NCBI GenBank assembly: GCA_001803045.1
Contig: MHAR01000076.1
Location: forward strand, 1-59,338
DNA length: 59,338 bases
DNA from: Ignavibacteria bacterium RIFOXYB12_FULL_35_14
Lineage (GTDB): Bacteria; Bacteroidota; Ignavibacteria; Ignavibacteriales; Ignavibacteriaceae
Direction of reading: 5' to 3'
Numbering within the stretch: position 1 is the first letter of the stretch; the number at the start of each line of letters is the position of its first letter. Below are positions 20,110 to 28,608 of the stretch, in pieces. The position numbers were made by a program, and so were the translations under genes. Below the pieces are notes generated by a model. The model saw only the letters and a list, made by a program, of their open reading frames with translations, was not told the DNA's origin and ran no database searches.

Positions 20110-20478
20110 ATGATTATTATGGATAAGAAATTAAAACTGCTCGAAGTTTTCAAAAATCAATATTCGAATCGAGATTACACTGTTACTCACGTTGCTCCGG
20201 AATTTACCTCATTGTGCCCGAAAACCGGTCAACCGGATTTTGGAAAGATCACGGTTGAATACATTCCTGATAAGCTTTGTATCGAGCTTAAATCATTAAA
20301 GATTTATCTAAATTCTTATCGTAACGATGGCATATTTTATGAAAGCGTTACTAATAAAATTTTAGATGATCTTGTTAGTGTTTGCAAGCCGCGTTATATG
20401 AAAATTACAGCCGACTTTAATGTACGAGGCGGCATTTCATCAGTGATTGTAGCAGAGCATAAAAAAATCAATAATTAA
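20110..20478 (+). CDS. queF: NADPH-dependent preQ0 reductase (preQ1 synthase)
   Basis: This is a short unimodular QueF of 119-122 residues. It has the catalytic Cys in [14 protein letters not shown] followed by the conserved Asp, and the substrate-binding [20 protein letters not shown]. It reduces the nitrile of preQ0 to the aminomethyl group of preQ1. Two ATGs (20110 and 20119) are possible; the second gives the more usual MDKK start. It lies between queC and glnD in the same orientation. Confidence 0.96.
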   Translation: MIIMDKKLKLLEVFKNQYSNRDYTVTHVAPEFTSLCPKTGQPDFGKITVEYIPDKLCIELKSLKIYLNSYRNDGIFYESVTNKILDDLVSVCKPRYMKITADFNVRGGISSVIVAEHKKINN

Positions 20479-20498
20479 AAAACTTTTAGTCTATTCAA

Positions 20499-23069
20499 AT
20501 GTCCATTGAAGTTTCAAATAAAGGTCAGTTCACAGCATCAAGAGAAATTTTTTTTCAAAAGAATTTTCTAAAAAAGAATGCTTTGAGAGCAAGCATGGAG
20601 TTTAGTTTACTTATCGAGGAACAAATACATAGGCTTGCAAACGGCAAGAAGTTTAATTTTGCTCTTGTATCAGCCGGAAGCTTCAGCCGTCGTGAACTCT
20701 CTCCTTTTTCCGATATTGATTTGATGTTCATAGCTCACTCTGTTTCCGAGGTTAAAAATGAGATTAGTGAACTGGTTCAAAAATTTTGGGATAATGGAAT
20801 AGATGTTTCGCATACGGTTCGGGAGTTTTCGGATATTCAAAAATTTCTTGAATCTGATCTTCATACCTTCACTCAATTTTTTGAAACCAGATTATTATTG
20901 GGATCCGATAAAATCTATAATGATTGGAACGAGAATCTGTTTTCATCTCTATCTGCAGAAAATCAAAAAAGGATATTAGCCAAACTAATAAAAGATATTG
21001 AGGACAGATATCAAAAGTATGGTGATTCGGCAAAGGCATTGGAACCCAATGTTAAGTTGTCCCCCGGCGGTTTAAGAGATTTTCAAGCAGTTGAATGGAT
21101 GTATATTATTTTTAATAAGACTCTGCTAAACAAGCAAACCGAAATAACTCAAGCCGAATCATTTCTTGACTTAATAAAAAATCTCAGCCTCATTTCTCAA
21201 ACCGAAGCAAAACTATTACTCGATAGTTACAATCAAATTCTTTATGCACGGAATTCTATTCATCTTTTCTCGCTTCAAAAAAATGATAGATTTGAATTCA
21301 ATTCGCAGAAAAAAATTGTCAACTTGGATAGCACCGATAAAGACGCTTTGACAATCTACATGAAGGAATATTTTGATGCGGCTAATGCTATACAAAGATT
21401 TTCATTTGCAATGATAAAACATTTTGAAGAGGCAATTTCAATTTCAGGCCAGGGTAATTTAACTATCGAACTCGATGATGATTTTAGTCTTCTTGGAAAG
21501 AAATTATTTCTAAAGCACAGCGTTATGCTAAGTTTTCCGGACATACTGCGCGCATTTTATTATCTCGGAAGTTATGGAGCATATTTTGATGAGCAATTGA
21601 GAAGAATTATACTAGAATATGTTCAGAATTATGGATTGCAAGATGAATTTGAGGCGGAATCATCAGTTTTCTTTAGAGAAATATTAAAGCTTGAACGTAA
21701 CGTCGGTTTAACACTTTCAGCCATGAATCAATATGGAGTGCTTGGTTTATTTCTGCCGGCATTTAAAGAATTAAATGGTTACGTTCAACACGGAGTTTAT
21801 CATTGTTTCACTACTGATGAGCACACACTTCTAACAATTAAAAACATCGAAAAACTAGAAAAGGATGTTTCAATTCTTGGAAGAATTTTTAATAACATCC
21901 AAGAAAGAGAAATTTTATTTCTTGGGTTACTTTTCCATGATATTGCAAAACCTATAAACATCGCTGGTCACGAAATACTTGGAGTAGAGATAGCTCAATC
22001 TATTCTGTACAAACTTGGTTATAGTGACCAAGAAATTGAGAAAGTGACGCTTTTAGTGCGCAACCATTTACTGATGGAGCAGATTGCTTTCAGAAGAAAT
22101 CTCAATGATCCCGAAACCTTGAATAATTTCACCTCTAAGTTCAAATCAACTGAAGAATTGGATTTACTTTATCTTGTAACCTACGCAGATCTTTCAGCGG
22201 TAAATCCTGCTGTGTGGACTTCGTGGAAAAGTGAACTGCTCTCTGAACTTTACAGAAAATCTCGATCAATGCTTGAAGATCAAATTTCTGGTGAAGAGCT
22301 GCTAATGTCAGGCACTTATCTTGTCCCCGGTGAAATCAGTAAGCATTCCGATTTGATTTCTGATGAACACGTGCAAGAGCATATGGACTCGATTACAGAT
22401 GCTTCGTACATTTATCAGTTTACCGATAAGGAAATTGCTGCCCATATTGAGGAAATTCAAAAGGGGATAACCGTTTCTACTTCATTTAAAGAGCTTGATA
22501 ATTTTACAAACGTAACAGTTATTACGATGGATTTTCCGTCCCTGCTTTCTAAAATTTGTGGAGTTCTTTCAATTAACGATGCCAATATTCACGATGCAAA
22601 AATCTTTACCCGGAGAGATGGGGTTGTTATCGATACTTTCAATGTAACTGATTTCAGAACTCATAAAAAGTTGGATTCCCCCCGGTATGGCAAAATAAGC
22701 AAAGACATGAACGCGGTTATTTCCGGTATACTAAAGTTGAATGTTGAGTTTGCGAAAATGAAATCACGTTGGAGAAGAATTGAAAACAGATTATTCAAAC
22801 GTTCCGGTAAAGTGAAAATAGCTTTTGAGGAACATGAAAAATATACCATCATAGATGTGTTCTCTCCTGACAAGCTCGGATTTCTTTATCAGGTAACATC
22901 TAAGATGAATGAGCTTGGTCTGGTAATTTACTTTGCAAAAATTTCGACAAGGGAAGATGATATCGTTGATTCATTTTATGTTTTGGACAGAAATGGAAAG
23001 AAAATTCCTTCGTATGATCAGGAGTTTGTAAAAATCGAGTTGACTAACACAATAAATCAAATGTTATAG
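20499..23069 (+). CDS. glnD: GlnD-type PII uridylyltransferase/uridylyl-removing enzyme
   Basis: The 856-residue protein has the order of GlnD: nucleotidyltransferase domain with GSFSRRELSPFSDIDLM (Asp 72, Asp 74), LSPGGLRDFQ, a central HD domain (YHCFTTDEHTL, LLFHDIAKP with His 480-Asp 481) and two C-terminal ACT domains (about 674-750 and 789-856). GlnD modifies PII in response to glutamine. No glnB, glnA or amtB gene lies nearby, so the partner must be elsewhere, or the target differs. It is in an operon with queF and murI. Confidence 0.92.
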   Translation: MSIEVSNKGQFTASREIFFQKNFLKKNALRASMEFSLLIEEQIHRLANGKKFNFALVSAGSFSRRELSPFSDIDLMFIAHSVSEVKNEISELVQKFWDNGIDVSHTVREFSDIQKFLESDLHTFTQFFETRLLLGSDKIYNDWNENLFSSLSAENQKRILAKLIKDIEDRYQKYGDSAKALEPNVKLSPGGLRDFQAVEWMYIIFNKTLLNKQTEITQAESFLDLIKNLSLISQTEAKLLLDSYNQILYARNSIHLFSLQKNDRFEFNSQKKIVNLDSTDKDALTIYMKEYFDAANAIQRFSFAMIKHFEEAISISGQGNLTIELDDDFSLLGKKLFLKHSVMLSFPDILRAFYYLGSYGAYFDEQLRRIILEYVQNYGLQDEFEAESSVFFREILKLERNVGLTLSAMNQYGVLGLFLPAFKELNGYVQHGVYHCFTTDEHTLLTIKNIEKLEKDVSILGRIFNNIQEREILFLGLLFHDIAKPINIAGHEILGVEIAQSILYKLGYSDQEIEKVTLLVRNHLLMEQIAFRRNLNDPETLNNFTSKFKSTEELDLLYLVTYADLSAVNPAVWTSWKSELLSELYRKSRSMLEDQISGEELLMSGTYLVPGEISKHSDLISDEHVQEHMDSITDASYIYQFTDKEIAAHIEEIQKGITVSTSFKELDNFTNVTVITMDFPSLLSKICGVLSINDANIHDAKIFTRRDGVVIDTFNVTDFRTHKKLDSPRYGKISKDMNAVISGILKLNVEFAKMKSRWRRIENRLFKRSGKVKIAFEEHEKYTIIDVFSPDKLGFLYQVTSKMNELGLVIYFAKISTREDDIVDSFYVLDRNGKKIPSYDQEFVKIELTNTINQML

Positions 23070-23078
23070 GAAAATTAT

Positions 23079-23906
23079 TTGAGCACATCACTTAAAGAAA
23101 AGCCAATCGGAGTTTTTGATTCCGGAATTGGTGGTTTAACAGTAGTAAAGCACCTTTCAACAGTTTTAACTAATGAACACATAGTATATTTTGGAGATAC
23201 GGCGCGTGTTCCATACGGTTCTAAATCAAATTCAACAGTGATCGAGTATTCAATTCAAGACACAAATTTTCTTCTGCACAAAAATGTTAAGATAGTTGTT
23301 GTTGCTTGTAATACGGTTTCATCAATTGCTTTAGAGGAACTGAGGAAAAAATTTGAAGTTCCTGTGATCGGCGTGATTTCACCTGGAGCAGCGATGGCTG
23401 TAAATAAAACGAAGAACGGTAAAATTGGAATTATCGGAACCCGCGCCACAATAAATAATCAAGCTTATTCAAAGGCAATAAAAGCAATAAATAAAAATAT
23501 TGGGGTGTTTGAGAAAGCTTGTCCTTTGTTTGTTCCTTTAGCAGAGGAAGGCTGGACACACCATCGTGCAACGTATGAAATTGCTGAGGAGTACTTAAAG
23601 GAGTTAAGAGAAAAAGAAATTGACACGCTTGTTCTTGGCTGTACACATTATCCTATTCTTGCTGATGTCATTCAAGAGGTAATAGGGAGTAACGTTTCGC
23701 TAATAGATTCCGGTGTTGCAGCTGCAGAGGTTGTAAAAAACGAAATTCATAAGTTACAATTAGAAACTAATCACAAAGATCACCCAAATCTTGATTTATT
23801 TGTAAGCGATATTCCTACCAAGTTTCAAGAAGTTGCGGAACTGTTTTTAGGAAAGAAAGTAAATAAAGTAATGAAAGTTGATCCGGAAGAGCTGGTGCAC
23901 TCCTAG
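23079..23906 (+). CDS. murI: Glutamate racemase
   Basis: The 275-residue protein carries IGVFDSGIGGLTVVKHL, YFGDTARVPYGSKS, the first catalytic Cys in VVACNTVSS and the second in LVLGCTHYPIL. It supplies D-glutamate for peptidoglycan in the cytosol. The start is a TTG 9 bases after glnD, with an AGG upstream; no ATG exists before the first motif. It ends the queC-queF-glnD-murI operon and converges on the acyltransferase gene at 23924. Confidence 0.96.
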   Translation: MSTSLKEKPIGVFDSGIGGLTVVKHLSTVLTNEHIVYFGDTARVPYGSKSNSTVIEYSIQDTNFLLHKNVKIVVVACNTVSSIALEELRKKFEVPVIGVISPGAAMAVNKTKNGKIGIIGTRATINNQAYSKAIKAINKNIGVFEKACPLFVPLAEEGWTHHRATYEIAEEYLKELREKEIDTLVLGCTHYPILADVIQEVIGSNVSLIDSGVAAAEVVKNEIHKLQLETNHKDHPNLDLFVSDIPTKFQEVAELFLGKKVNKVMKVDPEELVHS

Positions 23907-23923
23907 TTTCAGGATGCTGGTTT

Positions 23924-25009
23924 TTAATTTCTGGATAATTGTTGCTGGTCAATATCCCTTTTTCTGATTTTCGACAATGTTTCATACGAGTAAGCAAGTA
24001 TTGATGTTATAATAGTAATTACTAAAAACCAAACCGCTAAAGCAAATTCGTTTTGGGTCTGAAAAATTGCAGTTGCGATATTACCTATTAACAGCCACTG
24101 GAAAACATAAACCGATGTAACATTCTTTCCCAGCCACTTTACATAAATCAAAAAAGAGTTTTTACCACAGAAATTTTCCAATTTATCCAAACTAAACGTT
24201 AACAGAATTAAGAATTGAAAAATCCATAATGTATATAACCAATTATGATGGTAATAATTTCTCAAATCTGACGCAGCATCAATTCCATAAGTGAAAGCCG
24301 AAAATGTTATTGCTGCTGATAGTAAAGCAAAAAAATCTCCTATATCCTCTCCAAGGTTAAATTGTTCTAAAATGATTCTATATAAAAACCCTACCAAAGG
24401 ATAAACTGCCCATGGAAAAAGGGGGAAATAAGACCACTCAATGTTTCCCCACAGAAATGCTTGAACATATACAAGAATCTGATTATTTGTTCGATGGTCA
24501 ACTGAGATACTATGAAAGATTAAGATGAAGATTAAGATTAAGAGTGAAATGATTGAGGTAGTGTAAAAACTATTACTGGATATTTTTTTTATGATAGAAA
24601 TCAGAATTATGCTAAGTCCTGCAAGAGGCAAAATATCGGCTCCGAAGATATATCTAAATGGATTGGCTTGAACTTTACCAATAAAAATTAAGATTAAAAA
24701 ATGAAAATTAAGCCCGATGTTTAGAAGAATTCCGCCTAGAATAAGAATTAAACTGCGTTTAAGATTTTGCGAAAAGCTTTTTTTTGACACTGCTAAGAAG
24801 TAACCCATCACAGCCATAAATAAGGGTGCTGCAGGTGGTCCTCCAAGAAAGAGAAATATTTTTCCAAGCAAACTTTGATTGATTTCCGGTTTCGCGAATA
24901 ATTCTATCAAATGAACTTGAATCATCATCAATATTGCAAATCCTTTTAGCAAATCTGCAGTTTGATATCTTTCTTGCGGATATAGCTGCTTAAATTTCTT
25001 GAAGATCAT
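23924..25009 (-). CDS. Polytopic membrane acyltransferase (HGSNAT/DUF1624- or acyltransferase-3-like)
   Basis: The 361-residue protein has about ten hydrophobic segments and an N-terminal signature RYQTADLLKGFAILMMIQVHLIE, which resembles the catalytic His-bearing start of DUF1624/heparan-alpha-glucosaminide acetyltransferase and related membrane acyltransferases. It should move an acyl group across or at the inner membrane onto a sugar or peptide. It is the last gene of the operon and overlaps the barrel-protein stop by 4 bases. The substrate is unknown. Confidence 0.78.
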   Translation of the reverse strand: MIFKKFKQLYPQERYQTADLLKGFAILMMIQVHLIELFAKPEINQSLLGKIFLFLGGPPAAPLFMAVMGYFLAVSKKSFSQNLKRSLILILGGILLNIGLNFHFLILIFIGKVQANPFRYIFGADILPLAGLSIILISIIKKISSNSFYTTSIISLLILIFILIFHSISVDHRTNNQILVYVQAFLWGNIEWSYFPLFPWAVYPLVGFLYRIILEQFNLGEDIGDFFALLSAAITFSAFTYGIDAASDLRNYYHHNWLYTLWIFQFLILLTFSLDKLENFCGKNSFLIYVKWLGKNVTSVYVFQWLLIGNIATAIFQTQNEFALAVWFLVITIITSILAYSYETLSKIRKRDIDQQQLSRN

Positions 25010-25830
25010 TTGGCAATTTGGAAATTTCCTTTTATACCTGCATACAAATAATCAACATTGAAGTCTGTGAATTTATTATGCTGATAACCTGCTATTACAT
25101 TAAATAGCGCTAATAGAGAATATTCAACCTGTCCAAAAGCCTGATACTTTTGTACATAATTTTGATTGAAGATTGTTAGCAAATCAGAATCAAAATAAAA
25201 AGCTCTCTCGCCGGCAAATCCACCAACTTTTAGGAGAAAATCTGCAATTGGAGCGTAATGCAGCTTTAATGAAGCTGAAAAAAGATTTTTTCCATTATCA
25301 AGCCGTGTAAAGTTTGGTTTTACTGAAATAAAAAATTCATTTGATAGAATTCTTTCTAGTCTTACGGTAACTTGATTTGAAGCTGCTTTAGCAAAACCAA
25401 TTTGGTTGAGGTGAGTGTATGCCGCCCCCAAATAAAACCAATCTACATAATAAACCAGGTCAATGTTATAAAGATTAGTATAGTCGTTAAAGGAAAATGA
25501 AAAGGGCTTATAATCAAAATCACCCTTATAGTGTGCATAACTAAACTTTATGTAATAAGGAAAAAGATCAACAATGCCGCCGGCCAAGAATGTTTGCTGT
25601 TTATAATCATATTCCTTATCATCAATCAGCAGGTGGTCATAGTGATTAATTAGATAAAATTCTTTGATTAATTGCAGTGTATTGTAAAACGATATGGAGT
25701 TGGACTTTACGCTCGTCGAGTAATTCCCATTTGTAAAGTAGACAGATGGACTTAAATACAAAGTCTCATACGAATATTGAGCAAACGTCAAGGATGCTGT
25801 GAAGATAAAAAGGAGAAAAAATCTTTTCAT
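25006..25830 (-). CDS. Probable outer-membrane beta-barrel protein
   Basis: This 274-residue protein has a signal peptide (MKRFFLLFIFTASLTFAQ). It then shows alternating hydrophobic and polar residues rich in Tyr and Phe, with even spacing typical of barrel strands (for example FYLGAAYTHLNQIGFA and FGQVEYSLLALFNVIAGYQH). It resembles YaiO-like barrels in size and style, but I cannot assign a family. Four-base overlaps with the TPR gene before it and the acyltransferase after it tie it to the unusual operon, where it may be the outer-membrane exit or anchor. Confidence 0.7.
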   Translation of the reverse strand: MKRFFLLFIFTASLTFAQYSYETLYLSPSVYFTNGNYSTSVKSNSISFYNTLQLIKEFYLINHYDHLLIDDKEYDYKQQTFLAGGIVDLFPYYIKFSYAHYKGDFDYKPFSFSFNDYTNLYNIDLVYYVDWFYLGAAYTHLNQIGFAKAASNQVTVRLERILSNEFFISVKPNFTRLDNGKNLFSASLKLHYAPIADFLLKVGGFAGERAFYFDSDLLTIFNQNYVQKYQAFGQVEYSLLALFNVIAGYQHNKFTDFNVDYLYAGIKGNFQIAK

Positions 25831-26462
25831 TGGATCAACTTTAATCCTTCTTCAGCAAGGGAATCGCTTTCATTAAGCATGAGAGCTTGTGTTAAAAGCA
25901 TCTTGGCTTTATCCTTATTCCCTAAATAATAGTAAGTCCAACCTAAAGAGAGGTTTGGTTCATAATAGCTTGGGAATGAGGTGAATGCGATCTCAAGATA
26001 TTTCTTGGCGTTGTTATAATCGGCATTTTGTAGATAGATCTGCCCGAGGCGAAGATTTGCAGTGTAATCCATTGCATCTAATTTAAGAATATCAAAATAC
26101 AGTTCTTTTATTTTGTCCCATTCATTTTTTGCTGAGAGGGGAAGAGTCAGCCCAAGTTTTGCTTCAATGCTTTTAGGATTGATTATTACTGCTTCAGAGT
26201 AATATTCTTTTGACTTTGAATAATCCTTTTTCTGATAATAAAGCCAGCCAAGTCGAATATTGATTAAATAATTTTCCTTGTTAGAAGCATAAATTGACCT
26301 TAAAGATTCTATTGCCTTATCTATGTTTTTATTGTTCTCATGCTTAATAGATTCATTGAATGATTTTACTTTCTCGTCTGGTGTTCTTGAATTTAGGTTA
26401 ATTGCAAAGAACAATAATATCATGGTAATGAATGCTGTACTTATGGCTGCGAATTTTTTCAT
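25827..26462 (-). CDS. Tetratricopeptide-repeat protein with N-terminal signal/anchor
   Basis: The protein begins MKKFAAISTAFITMILLFFAI, a signal peptide or membrane anchor. At least four TPR units follow, with the marks LGWLYYQKKDYSKSKEYY, LRLGQIYLQNADYNNAKKYLE and LGWTYYYLGNKDKAKMLL. I chose 26462 because an AAGGAG lies 6 bases upstream; the ATG at 26477 would place that site inside the gene. TPR proteins serve as docking scaffolds. It sits between the UT-M23 fusion and the barrel protein and probably acts in the periplasm. Confidence 0.82.
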   Translation of the reverse strand: MKKFAAISTAFITMILLFFAINLNSRTPDEKVKSFNESIKHENNKNIDKAIESLRSIYASNKENYLINIRLGWLYYQKKDYSKSKEYYSEAVIINPKSIEAKLGLTLPLSAKNEWDKIKELYFDILKLDAMDYTANLRLGQIYLQNADYNNAKKYLEIAFTSFPSYYEPNLSLGWTYYYLGNKDKAKMLLTQALMLNESDSLAEEGLKLIQ

Positions 26463-26468
26463 GTCGCT

Positions 26469-26474
26469 CTCCTT
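26469..26474 (-). promoter_or_regulatory. Shine-Dalgarno site that fixes the TPR gene start
   Basis: AAGGAG on the minus strand lies 6 bases before the ATG at 26462. It favours that start over the ATG at 26477. Confidence 0.7.
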
Positions 26475-28600
26475 CATTTTGTTTTTGTTGCTTTAAATAA
26501 AAGGTTTTTATCGCCGTTTATTTCAAATTCTTTAAGTCCATCATGTTCATCAATTTTTACAATTCCATTAAATTGTTTTTTGTAAAAAGCAAATAACCCG
26601 CTGCCCATAACTATAATATCGGATTTTATAAAATAATTTTGTGTCTCCTCATCTTCTTCAAACGTAAACTCTCCTCTGGTACTTAGCATATTCTTATAGA
26701 AAAGAAAAATCTCCGCTAGATATCGTATAGATCCAATAGGCAAAAGAGAAATAGAAAAAGTATCATCCCAATATAAATCCTCTTGAAAGCATAAAGGAAC
26801 TTGAGCTGCCACAAGATAGAAAAAATAAAGTGCAGTATTCTTTTCGCCAATATATGAAGTAAAATAAAAAACTTTATCGGTTAAATAAATTTCTGCTTTA
26901 GCATTACTTGATGATTCGATATAAAGTTGATTATAAATATCTACTTTAACTTCCCAGCTTTCTTCGAGTTCTTTGCCTTCTAACTCGTATTTAAAATTGA
27001 GTTTATCTCCAATCTTAAAATCAAAAGCATCTTTAATAGTTTTATGAACGTCCAAGTTTTGTGCAATTGAATTTTCTTTGGGATACGCAAAGGTTCGCAG
27101 GTACGTCTTGCCATTTTCCTTCTCAATAAAATGAGAAATTGGAAAAAGATGAGTCTTATCCCCAATCTTATCGTTAAGCTGAAATTGAAAATGAATATGG
27201 GGGTAAGGTGACCGCCCACTGTTGCCGCAATTCCCAATTATGTCTCCCTTTTTAATTTTGTCTCCTTCTTTTACTTTTATTGAATCGGATTTGAGATGAG
27301 AGATTGAACTGAATAATCCGTACTGATGAGAAATGATAATAGTATTCCCAAAATTTTGTTGAAGATTAATATCACCTGGTTCATTATCCCGAACACTCGA
27401 TACTATTCGAACAATTTCACCATCAAGAGGGGAAGTAACGGGCAGGCTGTAACAATAGTAATCTTCTAATTTAAGTCCCTCATTAGAATATTGGGAATTA
27501 TTTTTATCGACTACTACAAAATCCAACGCATACTTCCAATCATCTTTGTGGGTGTGTTCACCATTAAATCCTTGAGATACTTTCCACTCACCAAAGAATG
27601 GTAATTCCGGAAAAAGATATTTGAAGTTCTCGAAGCGTGCTTTTCTTTTTTGATGATAATAAAAATTTTCTTCTGGTGAACCGGGTTTAAAATACAGCAG
27701 CACAAGGTCAGTTTGATCCTTCCTGAATTTTAGACTGTAGATAGTTGCAAGCACTATAAAATTAAAAGGGAGAACCAATAGCGGAAATAAACTTCCGCTT
27801 AGCAGCCGGGAAAAGAATCCCGTAAAGATCACCACCATTAGAGAGGATAAAATAACCAGCATAAAGCTTTTTCGTGATGGTATGATTAAGCTGCCTCCAA
27901 GGGCAAATGCAGCTAAAATTGAATTAAAGCTCGATAAAATTAAAAGATTATCGAAATGATTTGGAAGAATAAAATTTAGAAGTAAGACATTCAGCACAAA
28001 AGCAACAATGCTAAGAACGAACAACACTCGTGAAAAAATTAAGATTGCAACTATGATGATTATTCCCGCAGTGATTTCTGGTTGAAAAATTATTAGGGAA
28101 AGTGATTTAAAGTAAATCTCCATATAATAAGTAAGCGATGATGATGTGCTGTCGACCCCGTACTGATGAATATTCGGAATGATAAAATTGTAGTTCGTTA
28201 AAAAAATCACAAATATGTAAACACTAATAACAAACGGAAGACTTAAGCCCGGTAAATTAAAGGCAGTTTCTAGGTAATGTTCGAGTACCGCCGAAATTAA
28301 AAATGTTATAATTATAAATATCGGAATGAGCAGCAGCAATAAATTATTAAGCTCGAAATAAAAGGCGGTTGAAGCGCCGAAGAGTATTCCATTAAAACCG
28401 TAAAAACCGCTTCTAATTTTTTCCGCGTCAAACTTTAGAATGTAGGCGACAAGGTTTGAAATTAAAACTCCAAGCAGAGCCATCAAACCAAGCAAGGGAG
28501 TTGAGAAAGAGGCGACCAATATGGCTGCACCAAACCATTTTCTGTTTGAAAAGAAAATCTGAGCGTAAGAATATAAAGTAGAATCTAAAAAAAACTGCAT
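26474..28600 (-). CDS. Urea-transporter-like membrane domain fused to an M23 metallopeptidase
   Basis: Residues 1-295 form a urea-transporter (UT) domain with two homologous halves: GFYGFNGILFGAS (65-77) and SSFNSILAAFALGG (223-236), plus LFPLLVLPFNF (271-281). Residues 330-490 form an M23/LytM domain with the zinc-ligand pattern His 349/351...Asp 360 and PHIHFQ (His 468, His 470), and the lysostaphin-like VKEGDKIKKGDIIG. About 220 C-terminal residues have no recognised domain. The fusion joins a small-solute channel to a cell-wall hydrolase fold. It is co-transcribed with the decarboxylase (8-base gap) and the TPR gene. Confidence 0.85.
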   Translation of the reverse strand: MQFFLDSTLYSYAQIFFSNRKWFGAAILVASFSTPLLGLMALLGVLISNLVAYILKFDAEKIRSGFYGFNGILFGASTAFYFELNNLLLLLIPIFIIITFLISAVLEHYLETAFNLPGLSLPFVISVYIFVIFLTNYNFIIPNIHQYGVDSTSSSLTYYMEIYFKSLSLIIFQPEITAGIIIIVAILIFSRVLFVLSIVAFVLNVLLLNFILPNHFDNLLILSSFNSILAAFALGGSLIIPSRKSFMLVILSSLMVVIFTGFFSRLLSGSLFPLLVLPFNFIVLATIYSLKFRKDQTDLVLLYFKPGSPEENFYYHQKRKARFENFKYLFPELPFFGEWKVSQGFNGEHTHKDDWKYALDFVVVDKNNSQYSNEGLKLEDYYCYSLPVTSPLDGEIVRIVSSVRDNEPGDINLQQNFGNTIIISHQYGLFSSISHLKSDSIKVKEGDKIKKGDIIGNCGNSGRSPYPHIHFQFQLNDKIGDKTHLFPISHFIEKENGKTYLRTFAYPKENSIAQNLDVHKTIKDAFDFKIGDKLNFKYELEGKELEESWEVKVDIYNQLYIESSSNAKAEIYLTDKVFYFTSYIGEKNTALYFFYLVAAQVPLCFQEDLYWDDTFSISLLPIGSIRYLAEIFLFYKNMLSTRGEFTFEEDEETQNYFIKSDIIVMGSGLFAFYKKQFNGIVKIDEHDGLKEFEINGDKNLLFKATKTK

Positions 28601-28608
28601 TAGAAATT

